DNA of 64,000 nt from Monocercomonoides exilis (GCA_001643675.2 LSRY02000040.1:524001-588000); one strand, 5' to 3'; positions 35,801 through 47,536 are shown, counted from the first letter of the stretch. Notes: generated by a model not told the origin, from the sequence alone. A program made the numbers and translations.

Positions 35801-38710
35801 TCCCCAGCTTGCCGAATTGCTCCCATTCACAAATAGATAATTCCCTCCCGATGAAGCAGTGCAACCTGCAAAATCGACAGACACAATCGAGAAGTCGTGC
35901 GAGTTATCAGCCAGATGCAGCATCATCCCTCCTCCATATCCGCTGCACTTGCATTTGCTGAATTTTGTTAATGTTTCAACCCGCAGCTTGCTTGTTGGTG
36001 ATAATAAATCAACCTTAATCCCACCACCACTTCCACCCTTGCACTCGCATTCTTCGATTGTCACATTCTTGACCGCAAATGTCTCTTCTCCCTTCACACT
36101 CTTTGATATTACAACACCATCTCCTTCTGTCAGATTCACATTTCGAATTGTCACATTCCCCAGCAATCTCTCTCCAGATAACGATCCTGTTGATGATGGT
36201 TCAGAAAATAGTGGCTGTGATATTTTCATATTTTCTATCTCCACATCAATCATTTTCAGCTGCCTCAGCACCACTTCAAATACAAATGAAGATATTACAC
36301 TTCCTCCTGATATTGAAGAGTCGATCACCACATCCTCCAGCGAAAGAGTCCCGCTCCCCAGTGACACAACAAACACACTCGGCGATGGGCTTCTCATCGA
36401 GTTGTGATCGATCCCTGCATGCCCCACCTCCAGTTGACCAGAAGATATGCTAAACAGCGTTGTTGAAGATGTAGAAAGAGAATTCGTCCCAATCACACTC
36501 ACTGCTTTCCCTCTCCCAACAACAGAAATCTTCTTTTCCCCAACACTAATTGTTGTCCCTTCGCTCACATGCTTCCCACTCAGCACTGTGATCGAAGAGC
36601 TCAGCTGTGCCGTGCTCGACCCCACTGCATGCCCCACTGTCTTGCAAGGTGCTGCCTCGCTCATCCCACACAGATTGCTCGCATCATCCCCACTCACCCC
36701 AACATACCGATCTTTCATCCCCTCCTTCAGCCATCCCTTCTTTTCTGTATGTTGATAACCATTATAATAATAGCACACTCTCTTATCATTGCTATTCGTT
36801 GTGTATGATTCGTAGAACGGGTTGTTCGAAGAAAAGTGATTGTAATTGTCTTGAAAAAACACATCATGGCCATATGGAGTGGAATTACTGCATCTGCAAT
36901 CGTGGAAGAAGAAGAAATAACAATAAAGCTTGTCATCTGGAGCTTCTGATTGATCAGGATAAAATCTCATCCCTCCGCCAGTTGATGTTGCGTTGCACGA
37001 AATAAACTGGAGGCTCCTCATTTTGAATGCAGCCGGAACATTAACACAATACATCCCTCCGCCACTTGAACCTGTAAGAGAACACGAAGTGAATGAACAC
37101 TCAAACACACAAGCACTCTCTCCATTGCCGCTTTCTGTTCCAATACAGGAAGATCCAGAAACATTAAAATTTTCGAGATAAAGCCCTCCTCCCACTCGAT
37201 CTGCTTTGCAATTCTGAAATTCGCAACCACTGATCCTGACACATGACGAAATCGAATAAGCATACATCCCTCCTCCGTAATCTTTTTGAGCAGTACATGC
37301 ATTGAATGAGCTGTTCTCTATCTTGATTGAACTGATCTCATGGCACATAATACCTCCTCCAGCATATTTTGCATAGCAGTCGTTGAACGAACAAAATTTC
37401 ACTGAAAGTGTTCCCGATGCTTTGTTATACATGTAAATCGCTCCGCCATTTGAATCTTCAAAAGAATAATCATATTGTGTTCCAGTTGTATTTGACCCAT
37501 TCCACTCACACCAAGTGAACGAATTTACGTCATCGTCTGCTATTTGCTGTCTCCCTGGTTTCCACGGATTCCCTTCACTCCCACTGACTGCAACATTCTG
37601 AGTGCGATAGCATTTGACAAATGAGGTGTTTGAAGCGGCCAAGGATGACGAGGGGCTGTTCAGCGAGGGAACAATGCCCCCATCATACACATCCCACACA
37701 GATGAAAATGTGCATCCACTCATCAGAAACACTCTTTGGCCCAACCCTTCACCCAGTTGTCTTGTTTTCTGTGGATTTGTGGAGATGTTGAAGAAGGTCA
37801 GCTGGGTGAGTGTCACAAGGGGTGTCAGTGGAGGCGCTAGAAACGGGGCTGATGAAATACAAAAAGATGAGAAATCCGACTCACTCACCGATACACCCCC
37901 TCCTCCTTCACTTCCTTCTTCGCTTCCTTCTCCACCTCTTCCTTCACTTCCTCTTCTTCCTCCACCTACTCCTTGTCCTCCTCTCTCTCCTCCTTCACCT
38001 CTTCCGCTTCCTCTTCCCCATCCTCTTCCTCCACCTTCTCTCTCACTCCTCGTCTGCCCCATCCTCTCCTCTCCTCCAAACAGTCTCCCACACACATTTC
38101 CTCCCCTTCCAACCCCTCTCAGCGTGATGTTCCAAAACACCCCTCTGCACCCACTCAGATCAAACACCCCCGCCTCCTTCCCTCTCCCCATCTCCACACC
38201 ACATCCCCTCACCACAACCACACTCCCCCTCATTCCACACACAATCCTCCCAATTTCATCTCCAATCAGCTCAATCTTCTTCAACTTAACTGACGAATTC
38301 ATCAATCTCACCTTTCCGATGATTTGGCTTTGTTCGCTTATTCGTCCATAATCTTTGAAAGAAAAAAGAGATTTTGTGTCCATGTGTTTGTTTTGTTTGG
38401 TGTTCTTCACTTCATCCAGATTTTCAAAATTCTCTTTATTTTTGTGCAATTCTTCATTGCCAAATGAACACGCATCTGAAAATATTGAACATAGATCCAC
38501 ATCATAAAAATATATTAAAGGCAGGAATTGCACACTTTCTTTCGATGCGTACACATTCATATCACAGTTTTTATCATTGAAAACAACATTCGAACCAAGA
38601 GAATGATCGACTGTTGCCAATTGGTGGCTATGATGGCAATTAATAGTGTATATAAACGCACATAACGACACAATCAGATGGCTCATGCTAAGTGTGAAAT
38701 GCACAATCAA
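29825..38710 (-). CDS. Giant right-handed beta-helix (POMP/pectin-lyase-like) surface protein gene; frame interrupted by three in-frame stops
   Basis: One reading frame runs from a start at 38710 (or 38686) to a stop at 29825-29827, about 2950 codons. It is broken only by TAG (33272-33274), TAG (33146-33148) and TGA (32654-32656), with no frameshift. MSHLIVSLCAFIYTINCHHS looks like a signal peptide. A Gly/Arg/Glu low-complexity insert is encoded at about 37900-38060. The ectodomain has at least five modules marked by CG(x)nPCxxIxxA: LCGMSEAAPCKTVGHAV, FCGFDYYPCATITHAAV, YCGFVKFGCLTIDYCM, CGFSEAPCSSINHLI and RRCGAQGNPCSSINVAI. These are separated by 'VxxCxFxxCxA..GGG' parallel-beta-helix turns. 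One transmembrane helix (IAFIGCIVVIVILLFAIIIV, about 30610-30690) precedes a Lys/Glu-rich tail of about 260 aa. It is probably a secreted or cell-surface adhesive protein. It may be a recent pseudogene, a readthrough gene or several models; see findings. Confidence 0.75.
32654..32656 (-). other. In-frame stop 3 (TGA) in the beta-helix gene
   Basis: The frame reads GSFDYAIE-stop-MTDECFMTSCKS. The next codon is ATG, but the downstream part has no signal peptide, so an independent second gene is unlikely. Confidence 0.8.
33146..33148 (-). other. In-frame stop 2 (TAG) in the beta-helix gene
   Basis: The frame reads GSMILSNVSL-stop-FVNVSFTKPS. The only short GT..AG across it (GTGAGTCTGTAG) is 12 nt, too short for an intron in this window, where the minimum is about 48 nt. 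Confidence 0.8.
33272..33274 (-). other. In-frame stop 1 (TAG) in the beta-helix gene
   Basis: The frame reads SFLSSLPT-stop-PDSEAPAVVIKGTKK with coding character on both sides. No GT-AG pair of plausible intron length removes it, and CAG to TAG is the simplest origin. Confidence 0.8.
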
Positions 38711-39231
38711 AAAAAGAATAATAAAATAATGGACGCGATGAATAAATTTATTTTCATTTCCACAAATCTGAAGTTTTTCTCTTCTAACTCTTCAAATATA
38801 TTTCGTTGAGGGTTTTTATTTTTATTTTATTTTAAAGATCTGATTAATTCATTCAAAAAATAAAATGATGAAAAAAAAAGTTTTTCATAATTCAAAAAAT
38901 ATTTGTAATTTCAAATAAAAATTTATTTGAATTGAATTGATAAAAAATAAACAAAATGAGCCAACTCATATCTCAAGTTCCATTAAGAAAGCAATATCAA
39001 ATAATCCATTCATTTTTCCCTTTCCATTCATCGTCAATGTTGTTTGATATTCATTAAATATTGAAATTCACTTATTTCTTTCTCTTTTCTCTCTGTCTGT
39101 TTTGTCAATCTTCTTCATTTCACTCTCATCTCTCTTCTTCCATTCGCCTTTCTTCCCTCAAATTTCTTTCTGGCTGACATTCCTCTTCCTATTCTTCTGT
39201 CTCATACGCTCACCATTCTCTCTCTCTCTTT

Positions 39232-39273
<42 letters not shown>

Positions 39274-39350
39274 TCTTTCTCCTCCTTTTTCATTGAATTT
39301 TTTTTTAAATTTCTTTTTGTTTCTCCTCTTCCTCTTCTTCCTCTTCTTTT
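38711..39350. other. Intergenic region with pyrimidine (CT)n and (TTTC)n simple repeats
   Basis: AT-rich promoter side of the beta-helix gene, then pyrimidine-rich DNA with CT repeats at about 39217-39250 followed by (TTTC)n. No gene supported. Confidence 0.5.
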
Positions 39351-39383
39351 AATTTGACATGTTTCACGCCATTTCTAATTGAA

Positions 39384-39605
39384 ATGGATGAATTCAAACT
39401 GAGTTGCGGAACATTCAAACTGAGAAGAAAGGTGGCGAAAAAGGGAATTTATTTGGTATTTTTTGAAAAAGAAGAAAAAGAAAGAGAAGAAAAAGAAAAA
39501 GAAGAAAAAGAAGAAGGAGGAGGAGGAGGAAGAGGAAGAGGAGGAGGAAGAGGAGGAAGAGGAAGAGGAGGAAGAGGAAGAATTATAATTAGAAGAACGA
39601 GGTGA
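39384..39605 (+). CDS. Uncertain small ORF with acidic then Gly/Arg-rich tail (73 aa)
   Basis: MDEFKLSCGTFKLRRKVAKK opens a frame that runs into purine microsatellite DNA, giving Glu/Lys and then Gly/Arg repeats, and ends at TGA. The first 28 residues look like a normal protein and the rest is repeat-encoded. It could be a short gene, an exon of a larger gene, or chance. No homology recognised. Confidence 0.25.
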   Translation: MDEFKLSCGTFKLRRKVAKKGIYLVFFEKEEKEREEKEKEEKEEGGGGGRGRGGGRGGRGRGGRGRIIIRRTR

Positions 39606-39697
39606 AGAAGAAGAAGAAGAAGAAGAAGAAGAAGAAGAAGAAGAAGAAGAAGAAGAAGAAGAAGAAGAAGAAGAAGAAGAAGAGGAAGGAAAGAAAG
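39473..39697. repeat. Purine-only tract including about 27 consecutive GAA/AGA triplets
   Basis: 39473-39581 is almost pure purine. After a short break, 39604-39683 is an uninterrupted (GAA)n run continuing as purine to 39697. Its mirror symmetry could allow triplex DNA. Confidence 0.85.
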
Positions 39698-39699
39698 CT

Positions 39700-41350
39700 G
39701 AAGAAAAAGATGATGTAATGGTGTTGAGGAATAGGAAAAGAAATGTATTTTCCAGAGTGATTTGATGTTGTTTGGTTGATTGAAATATGAAAATACGTTT
39801 TGCTTGTTTTTCTCTCAATCTTTTTCAATTCAATTTTCCTTTCTTTCTTCCTTTCACTCTTCTCCATTCATCATTTCGTCGTATTTCATTCTTTTTAAAA
39901 GGATAAACTTTTCTCCATCTCTCTTTTCTCTGTCAAAATTCTATTCCTCTTTGTACAAATCATCTGATGAAATATTATTTATTTCTCCTTTTCCTTTGAT
40001 CCTTTTTCTTCTCCTTTGCTTCTTCAATTGAAATCCTCAAAACCCCACGTGTTTTCATTTTTGAACCACATCCAGAGAATTATAAATGCTGCAGAAATAT
40101 TTCCCTTCGTTAAATTGTCTCCGTTTTCATTTTATCTTTCTGCTTCTTTTTCTTCTCATCCACTCAATTCATTTTTCTCTCTGGAGATTCCCCTTTTCAG
40201 AACATCTTTTTGGTATTTTGAAGATAAAATTAATTCAAACGTTTTCTTCATCTTATCTCAAAGCGAATACTTTGGTGCAATACTTTTCTCTTCTTTCTCT
40301 TCTTTCTCTGTATCTTTTCTTCTTTTCTTCTTTTCCTCAATGTCATTACGTTTTCTTCTTTCATTGCCTTTTCTTTCTCTTTCTTTCTTTCTCCAATGGC
40401 ATGATTCTCTCTCTCTCTCTCTCTCCAGAATTGTTCGGTTCTCGCTCTTTCTCCTCTTTTTGTTATTCTTTCCTCCATTTCCCCTCAAAGCAACTTTTCT
40501 TTTCCATAATCAATTTTTCCTTATTTTCCACTCCATCTTTGTATCTTCCCTCTTCTCTCTTCTCCCCCTCTTTGAAATACTCCATTATTAATTCCAACTC
40601 AAATTCTATGAAATTTCTAAAATCCTTTTCACATTTTATTCACCCAATTCTGCATTATTTCACCAGTATTGAAAATCTTGTCATTAAAGCATAAAAATGG
40701 CTGTTCCCGTCAAACCATTCTGGAAATGACAATGAGTTATGACAAATCACAAAAAAAGTTGGATGCTTTTAAAATGTGAATGCCCAGCCAGCCCATCTGC
40801 TCTGATGAAAGAGTCGCTTCTATCAAATACCCTCAACAAATATGCCAAACAAACTGCTTTTCTCTTTCTTGCAAACTCATGTTAAGCATTGTCATGCTAT
40901 GCAGCATGCAAAACAGATGGTAAGAAACGAATGTCATCGTTGAATGCAATCCAAACAGGGATAATTTCAAAACTTCTGATTCTTTTGAAAAATGTTAAGA
41001 AGGCTTTATTCAATGGCATTCCTGTTCATAGTCATTCTGTATTCATTCAAAGAACACCTTAAAAGAAAAATGAATGAAATAAAAAAATCAAACTATATTT
41101 TTGGTATCAAAATATTTTCTCATCTCCAATGGATTGGTAATTATCTTTCCAATTGGTTTTCTTGTTTTCCTAAATTGCCTCTTGTCACATAATAAAAACA
41201 GACAACTGGACAATAAATGGCTGATACTGAACGTCATCGAAAGCAGAAAATCCATTGTGAAGTTTACTGTGATATCAGATGAAAACAGATATCCTCCAAA
41301 TTAACTCCTTTTCAAAGACTTATTCAACGTCTTGTCTTTGCTGACAGCAC
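39700..41350. other. Intergenic region, pyrimidine-rich then mixed, with weak coding remnants
   Basis: 40100-40600 is strongly pyrimidine-biased on the plus strand. Its minus strand reads basic coiled-coil-like peptides, but without a family match. 40760-41290 has GC-richer patches whose plus frames give short peptides separated by stops, possibly an old gene. No intact gene. Confidence 0.35.
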
Positions 41351-41352
41351 GC

Positions 41353-41862
41353 TAGTAGGATTCGTGTAAAGGCAAATGAGATTGTTGTTGATGCCTGTTG
41401 GGTGTCTCGCTCAACTCGCATTCTTCATTGTCCAACCCCTCAATTCCATTTCCTTTTCCACAAAGAAAATCTTCCCCCCAAAACCCTAATAAAGCAAGTC
41501 CTGAGCAAAAGTTATACCAAGTACACTGCATTTCCCTGAAATGACATAGCGGTTCAATTAAATCCTTCAGAAACATTCTGCTCGCTTTTTCTGCATCTTG
41601 ATTGAGTTATTTTTCATTCAAAATATCGCAGCCAGCGTTGTACCATATGTTTTGCAATATACAGCTAAGTTCAAATTTTATGCAATTTCTTCCATCAACT
41701 TCCTTTTCGCAAACAATCGATGCAAAAAGTCACCTGCTCCTCCAGCTTCACGTGAAATCTCTATCCTTCTGAAGTGTCATAACTTGCATGACTTCATCTG
41801 TGGCCGTAGGTCTAAGCAGCTCAAACATGTCCTTATCGCAGACAATCAAAAATTAAAAAACT
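41353..41862 (-). pseudogene. Unidentified decayed coding sequence with three stops and no frameshift
   Basis: On the minus strand one frame reads LIVCDKDMFELLRPTATDEV, VMQVMTLQKDRDFT, then stop, later FASIVCEKEVDGRNCIKFEL, then stop, then ASRMFLKDLIEPLCHFREMQ and FWGEDFLCGKGNGIEGLDNE, ending TAG at 41353-41355. Only TGA, TGA and TAA interrupt about 170 codons. No family recognised. The plus strand also has a 91-codon ORF here (41598-41873), so the strand choice is moderately uncertain. Confidence 0.4.
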
Positions 41863-42148
41863 CAAACTTATAAAATTATATGTTGTGAACCCTTACTTAT
41901 TTGTTCAAAAACCAGATAATTTTGTTTCATAGATTTTCTTTCTTTGAGGCAAAAATCATTGATGGCAAAAGAGGTTTCGATCCTATATTATTTAAAAAAT
42001 TTTTGATTTAGTGCTTTTAATTCTTTTTATTCGAATATTCAACGAATATTTCGAAAACGAATTTATTAACTGTTTTAAATTCAACTTGCAATTTCACAGT
42101 TATCTTCAAAACGACAAATATTTCTTGGTTTGTCAGAGTTTATAAGAA

Positions 42149-43525
42149 ATGGATGGTTTAAAAAATAAATGAATATTTTTTCTCTTTTGATTTTTCGATT
42201 TTTTTAGAGAAACTTTCACAGATGGAACAATTCAATGAAGCAGAGCAGAAGCAGAAAATTGAAGAAATGGATAAAATAGTTGATGGAATGAATATAGAAG
42301 AATTCGAATCAATTTTCAACGAAGAAACATTCAACAAAATAGAAAAAATGATTGAAGAAAAGAAAATGTCAATAGAAAATGCAATTTTGCTGCTGAAGCA
42401 TATAGGATATTACAATATGCTAAAAAGTATTTTTATTTTTGGACTAAGAAAATCTATGTTGAATGAAAGATTTAAGAAGATGATAATTGAAGAAGAAGAG
42501 AAAAAAGAAGAAAAGAATGAAAGGCTTTTGGTTGATCTTTGCAAATGCCATATTTCACTTAATTATCTCCTCTCGCCTGAAATGATTTCAATTTGTGTGT
42601 CTTGCCTTCTGAAAGTTGCATTGAAGAAAGAGGAGACCGATGAAGCTCAGAAGGAAGTTGAAATGGGGTTGCTAGCTTTGTGCAATATTGGAAATTTGGT
42701 TTGAGAACCTTTTTACCATTTTGATCTTGTTAAATTGCATTTTCCTCTTTTTTTGCATAGAAAGTTAAAATTGATCTTTATCTGAATGAAATCAGAGAGA
42801 TCATCAAATATCACCAGGAACATCAGAATCTGACACGACTTGCCTATCAATCTGTTTGGCTGTTTTTGGTCAAGAGATTATACTGCAACAGATTTTTGGA
42901 AGATATTGTTGTGAATAAGCTGCATTTTGGAAGAGAAGCAAGAAGAGAATTGGAAGAGCTAACAAAGTGCGTGAACTGGAAGAAGAAAGAAGAGGAAATG
43001 AACAAAGAAGAAGCGAAAGAAGAAATTGCATTGATGAGATGGGTAGAAACATTGAAGATTTATTTCCTCAGATGCAAATTGTGGAACGAACTATTTTTTG
43101 GGCTTATCTGTGGCATTGTTCAGGTATATCGAGCAGCAAAAGGAAATAATGGAGTAATTGGCAATCTCTGCATTTCCTCCTTGGGAATTGCAGCAGAAAG
43201 GAGTGTTGTGAAAGTTGAAGACTTGTTGAAAAGTGGTGCTATTGATGCTGTTTTGGAGGAGATACATCAGCCAACGTTGGATGACAATATTGCACATGAC
43301 AGCTTAATATTTTTTATGAACGTTTCAAGTCGATTGAAAGAAAAAACGGATAATAAAATCGAAGAAGAGGAAAGAAAGGCAACGAAAAGGAAGGTTTTTG
43401 AAAAGCTGGAAGAAGAAGGATACGAAGATACAATCACCACCTTTCATAAAATATTTGATTTTCTTCACAGAAATTATTCTCTTGGAACATCGTTGAATAT
43501 TTCTGATTATTTTATAAATATTTGA
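42149..43525 (+). CDS. Unrecognised alpha-helical multigene-family protein, member D (three exons, 420 aa)
   Basis: Exon 1 is probably only 7 nt (42149-42155, M-D plus one base), followed by a 52-nt intron (GTTTAA). Exons 42208-42698 and 42761-43525 are secure and joined across a 62-nt intron (GTTTGA). The gene ends at TGA. The exon 1 assignment is the weakest; a start at 42222 (MEQFNEAEQKQKIEEMDKIV) is the alternative. Landmarks are KMSIENAILLLKHIGYYNML, DLCKCHISLNYLLS, CVSCLLKVALKKEETDEAQK, YLNEIREIIKYHQEHQNLTR, LAYQSVWLFLVKRLYC, NKLHFGREARRELEELTKCV, DLLKSGAIDAVLEEIHQPTL, EEEGYEDTITTFHKIFDFL and SDYFINI. The 3' half of exon 2, intron 2 and the start of exon 3 are nearly identical to member E. 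Function unknown. Confidence 0.83.
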
Positions 43526-43739
43526 AAAAATGAAACTCATTTTTTTTATTTGATTTTGTAACTCAGAAATTTTTTATTCTTTTTTATTCATTTCACAAAA
43601 TGAAAAAATAAATAAATAAATAAATAAATGGATCATTTAAATCATGTTTTTGCTTTCTTTTAGGAGAATAAAAAAAGAAAAATCAAAAATTCCATTCTTT
43701 TCTTTTCTTTTCATCAAGAATCTTTGTTGAACGAATTGT

Positions 43740-44040
43740 TTAAAAAAAAATATGTTAAAAATCAGTACTCACTTGTTCATTCATCATTTTTGAAATCTTT
43801 TCCTCTGTTCTTTTCAGCAGTTTTGTGTTCCTCTCACTTCTTTCTCTATTTTTCCTCGTTCCTTTAGATTTCATTGAACTGAAAAAGAGAAATAAAAACT
43901 CCTTAAAAAACTGAGGATTTGTAAGATGAATTTGAATGGAAAGATAGCGTTCTTCTTTTGGTAGTTTGTGTGTTAATTGAAGCTTCTCATCGCAGACATT
44001 TTCTCATTCTCGCTTTTTCTTTCTGTATTTCAGTCCAACC
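43740..44040 (-). pseudogene. Unidentified basic coiled-coil coding fragment
   Basis: On the minus strand a frame reads DEKLQLTHKLPKEERYLSIQ, IHLTNPQFFKEF, then a hydrophobic patch, then SMKSKGTRKNRERSERNTKL and LKRTEEKISKMMNEQ, ending at TAA. A one-base shift upstream joins it to EIQKEKARMRKCL. Alternatively, the hydrophobic patch could be intron (an acceptor TTTTTCAG lies before TTCAATG) and GTGAGT after NEQ a donor. No protein family recognised. Confidence 0.35.
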
Positions 44041-44576
44041 TGCTTTGCCAAATATTCATCAAAAATATGATATCCTCAGCCAATTCCCAATGAGCAAGAG
44101 AAATAAAGAAATAAAGAAACGACAAATACAAAGAAATAACTTTTTGATTTTTGCCTTATATTTTCTGTCCAAAGGATTTCATTTGAATTTTTCATCATCC
44201 TTCAACAGCTAAATATTCCTCAAATAGCACAAATTCGTTCACAGAGCAGAGATTAAGCCAAACTGATAAACTCAGAAGTCGAATGAACCAACATTCTGAT
44301 TGTGATTCATGCTCTTCCCTTGAAAGTGATGATAAATGTGAAAAGGAAGGAAGAGAAGGAAGAAATGATGGTTTTCAAATGGATAATTGACGCAATTATA
44401 AGAATTTGAGTAAATGTGAGAAATATTCTCTCTAAAATCCTTTCTCAAAATCAACAGCCTCAATCTGCAAACATGCTTTCAACTTATTCTTTGTCCTCTT
44501 ATCTTTACAGAATTCTCTATTATTTTCCTGTTCTTCAATTTTTTCCTCTTATTTTTTCCTCTTCACTCATTTCCTC
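44041..44576. other. Intergenic region, nothing supported
   Basis: AT-rich DNA with short readings on both strands and no consistent frame. Confidence 0.35.
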
Positions 44577-44639
44577 TTGTTCAGCTGTATGTTAAGATTC
44601 TATTCCACCAATTTCAAAGTAGTTGCATCCACTTTAGAG

Positions 44640-44840
44640 TTAATAGCTTTTTTTTTTCCTCATCCATTGCCATCAAATGAAGCATCAAGTGAATTCAAAC
44701 AAGAACGGGCGAATGCAGAGAAGGATAAAACAGAAAAGGATTTGGAACAAAAGGAGAAATTGAGAGAAAGTTTAAGTGAAGAATATGAAGAGGAAGTTTG
44801 TCAACGAGAAGAAAGAGGTTCAGTGCATTCCATTCAATGA
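44640..44840 (+). pseudogene. Charged coiled-coil coding fragment
   Basis: The plus frame reads PSNEASSEFKQERANAEKDK, then EKDLEQKEKLRESLSEEYEE and ends at TGA. It is preceded by a T-rich stretch that could be an intron end, so this may be the last exon of a gene whose upstream exons are not recognisable. Identity unknown. Confidence 0.3.
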
Positions 44841-45039
44841 ATCGCATTCTTTGTCGCTTTCCATCTGAAACGAAGTGAAGCCATATTTTCCTTTTCCAGC
44901 TTCTCTATTCTGGAGTGATTATGCATTTGTCTTTTTCTTCTTCAACGAAATCTGTTCACTCTTGCTCTGCCTCATTCTCTTCTTCACTCGCACTTATTGT
45001 CATGAATACTTTTATTGCATCCAACGAAGTCATCGAAGA

Positions 45040-45350
45040 AAACGGAGAAGAAGACGGAGAAGAAGAAGAAGGAAAGGAGGAAGAGGAAGGACAGGAGGAA
45101 GAGGAAAGAGGAGGAAGAGGAGGAAGAGGAAGAAGAGGAGGAAGAGGAAGAAGAGGAGGAAGAGGAAGAAGAGGAGGAAGAGGATGAAAAAGAAGAAGAA
45201 GAAGAAGAAGAAATGATGACGGAGACGATGATGATGATGATGAAACAGAAGAAGAAGAAGAAGAAGAAGAAGAAAAAAAAAAAAAGAAAAAAGAAAAAAA
45301 AAAGAAAAAAAAGAAGTGGAAGAGGAGGAGAAGAAGAAGATAAAGCATAA
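45040..45350. repeat. Purine (GAA/GGA)n microsatellite tract
   Basis: About 300 bp of almost pure purine DNA with a short GAT/ATG interlude at about 45214-45242 and long A-rich stretches near 45275-45315. All three plus frames are open for long distances because the repeat has no stops. It lies directly upstream of the Ser-rich gene and might belong to its 5' part. Confidence 0.8.
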
Positions 45351-45380
45351 TTATTACTCCGATGCGGATGATGATGCTGA

Positions 45381-45595
45381 GGTTCATTCATTTGTCTAAC
45401 TCTTTTCTCCGAAGTTGAATGTTTTGATACGCCTTTTTTTGAATGCTTCGAAATTTCTTCTTCTTTCTCTTCTCTTTCATCTTCTTTATCTCTTTCTTTC
45501 TCTTCTTCTTCTTCTTCTTCTTCTTTTTCTTCTTCTTCTTCTTCTTCTTCTTCTATGAAATCCTCTTTTTATGCTCAAAACAATCCATTAATTCA

Positions 45596-45626
<31 letters not shown>

Positions 45627-47519
45627 TCTTCTTCCAATTCTTCTGATCATTCTCTTTCTATCTCTTCTCCTTTTCCTCCTTCTTCTCTTTCTTCTTCTCT
45701 TTCTCCTCCTTCTCCTCCTCCTTCTCTCCATTCATCCAATCCTTTTGCTTTAGCTTCTTCTTCTGTGATTCTTTCTTCTTCTCATCAAAATTCAATTCCA
45801 AACGAAAAAGAAATGAAATTTCGAATGCGTTCATATTCTTTTTCTCCTCGTTCCTCTTCTTCTTCTTTTTCTTCTTCTTCTCCTCCTCCTCCTTCTTCTT
45901 CTTCTTCTTCTTCTTCTTCTTCTCATTCAAAGTTTAATTCAAATTCAAATACAAATTCTAGTCATAATAACAAATCTTCAGTCGATTCTGGTTCGCGGAA
46001 TCTGTTGGTGAATTCTATTCCTTCTTTTGTTTTGGATAAAACGTCTTCTCCTTCCTCTTCTTCTCTTTCTTCTCTTTCTTCTTCCTCTTTTCTCTCTTTT
46101 TCCTCTTCTTCTCTTTCTTCTTTTTCTCTTCCTCTTTCTTCTTTCATTCAGGATGAGTTTCCAAGAGTATTTGTGGATATTCCTTCTTCTTCTGTCTATT
46201 TCTCTTCTCTTCCTCCTTCTCTTCTTTCTCCTCATTTGGAAATGAAAACATCGGAAAAGGGAAATAAGAAAAACAAAAAGAATTGCTTAGATTCTTCATT
46301 ATCATCATCATCATCATCATCAGCTTCTTCTTCTTCTTCTTCCTTTTCTTCTTCCTCCTCTTCCTCCTCTTCCTCTTCCTCTTCCCCCTCTTCTTCTCTT
46401 TCTCCTTCTCAATCTCTCAACCAAAGAGTCTTTCGACCTCGTCCTTATTCTTCACAGTTATACCCTCCAAATTCTTATTCTCCTTCTGCTTTGTCCTCTT
46501 TCTTCTGCAATGCTCAACTGTCTGTGATATCTTCCTCTTCTTCTTCTCCTTCATTATCATCATCATCTTCTTCATTCTCTTCTTCTTCCTCTCTTTCCTC
46601 TCTTTCTTCCTCTTCTTCCTCTTCTTCCTCTTCATCATCTTCTCCTTATTCCTCCTCGCTTCCTCCTCTTCTCCTCTCTCTTCTTCTTCCTGTTGCCTCT
46701 GCCTCAATCGACACTCTGCTTCTGCAAAGGCTGAGAGAAGATGAGTGCGACCTGCTTTTGTATGAGCAGAATTTGAAGGATTTGTTTGTGGTGAAGAACG
46801 AGCTGAACGATGAGACAGTGACATTTGCGAAGGGAGTGTATGGATTTGGGAGAGGAGGAGCCTCCAGCGATGGATGGGGAGAGGCAAGAAAGAAGGCAGC
46901 GAATGAAGAGAAATGCAAAGAAGCATCTGAAAAAGCGAAGGAAAAAAGTGAGAAAAAGGAGAAACAAGGGAAGGATGAAGAGAACGATTGTTGCACTTGT
47001 GATACATTTGAGTCAAATAAGCATTGTTCTCCTGTGGAAGGAGAAAAAAGTGGTGAAGAAAGCAAGCACACAACTGAAATGTCTGATGTTAGTGATGAAG
47101 AATCCAGCAACCACGCAATGCATCCTTCTTCTCCAAATCTGTTGGATTCTCCGCCAAACACTCTTTCTGGTTATTTCAGCTCTCCTCCTCCTCCTCCTCC
47201 TCATTCTTCTCATTTTTCTTCTTCCTCTCACAAAAGTGCATCTGAACTTGGAATCATTCCTCCGCCTCCACGTTTGGATGATCTGATCGGTCAAACAGAG
47301 AAAGAAGTTTCTTCTTCTTTTTCTTCTTCTTCTTCTTCTTCTTCTTTTGTTTCTTCTCTCTCCCCGTCTTTTTCGAACGAAAATTCTCTTTCCTCTGCTC
47401 TGCATCTTCCTCCGATCCCTCTTTCTCTTTCTCCATCTTCTCCTCCTCCTCCTACTCCTCCTCCTTCTTCGCATCTGTCAGCAGACTCATCTGCCTGCAG
47501 CAGCATCTCCATTCTGTAA
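45381..47519 (+). CDS. Serine-rich low-complexity protein (654 aa from ATG 45555; frame open from 45381)
   Basis: The 654-codon frame starts at ATG 45555 and ends at TAA 47517-47519. The frame is also open upstream to 45381, reading CLTLFSEVECFDTPFFECFE before a Ser run, so the true start may be in an upstream exon. Poly-Ser tracts (TCT/TCC) make up most of the first 400 residues. Non-repetitive islands are RNLLVNSIPSFVLDK, FIQDEFPRVFVDIP, LNQRVFRPRPYSSQ, SIDTLLLQRLREDECDLLLY, DLFVVKNELNDETVTFAKGV, a Lys/Glu-rich segment, ENDCCTCDTFESNKHCSP and a Pro-rich tail with IPPPPRLDDLIGQTEKE. No known domain, signal peptide or membrane helix is recognised. The conserved-looking islands argue that this is a real gene rather than repeat DNA. 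Confidence 0.6.
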
Positions 47520-47536
47520 ATGTTTCTTCTTTCCAT

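Noticed and set aside
40016-40694. Long plus-strand Ser/Phe/Leu ORFs
   Set aside because: They result from pyrimidine-biased DNA; overlapping ORFs in several frames argue against coding.
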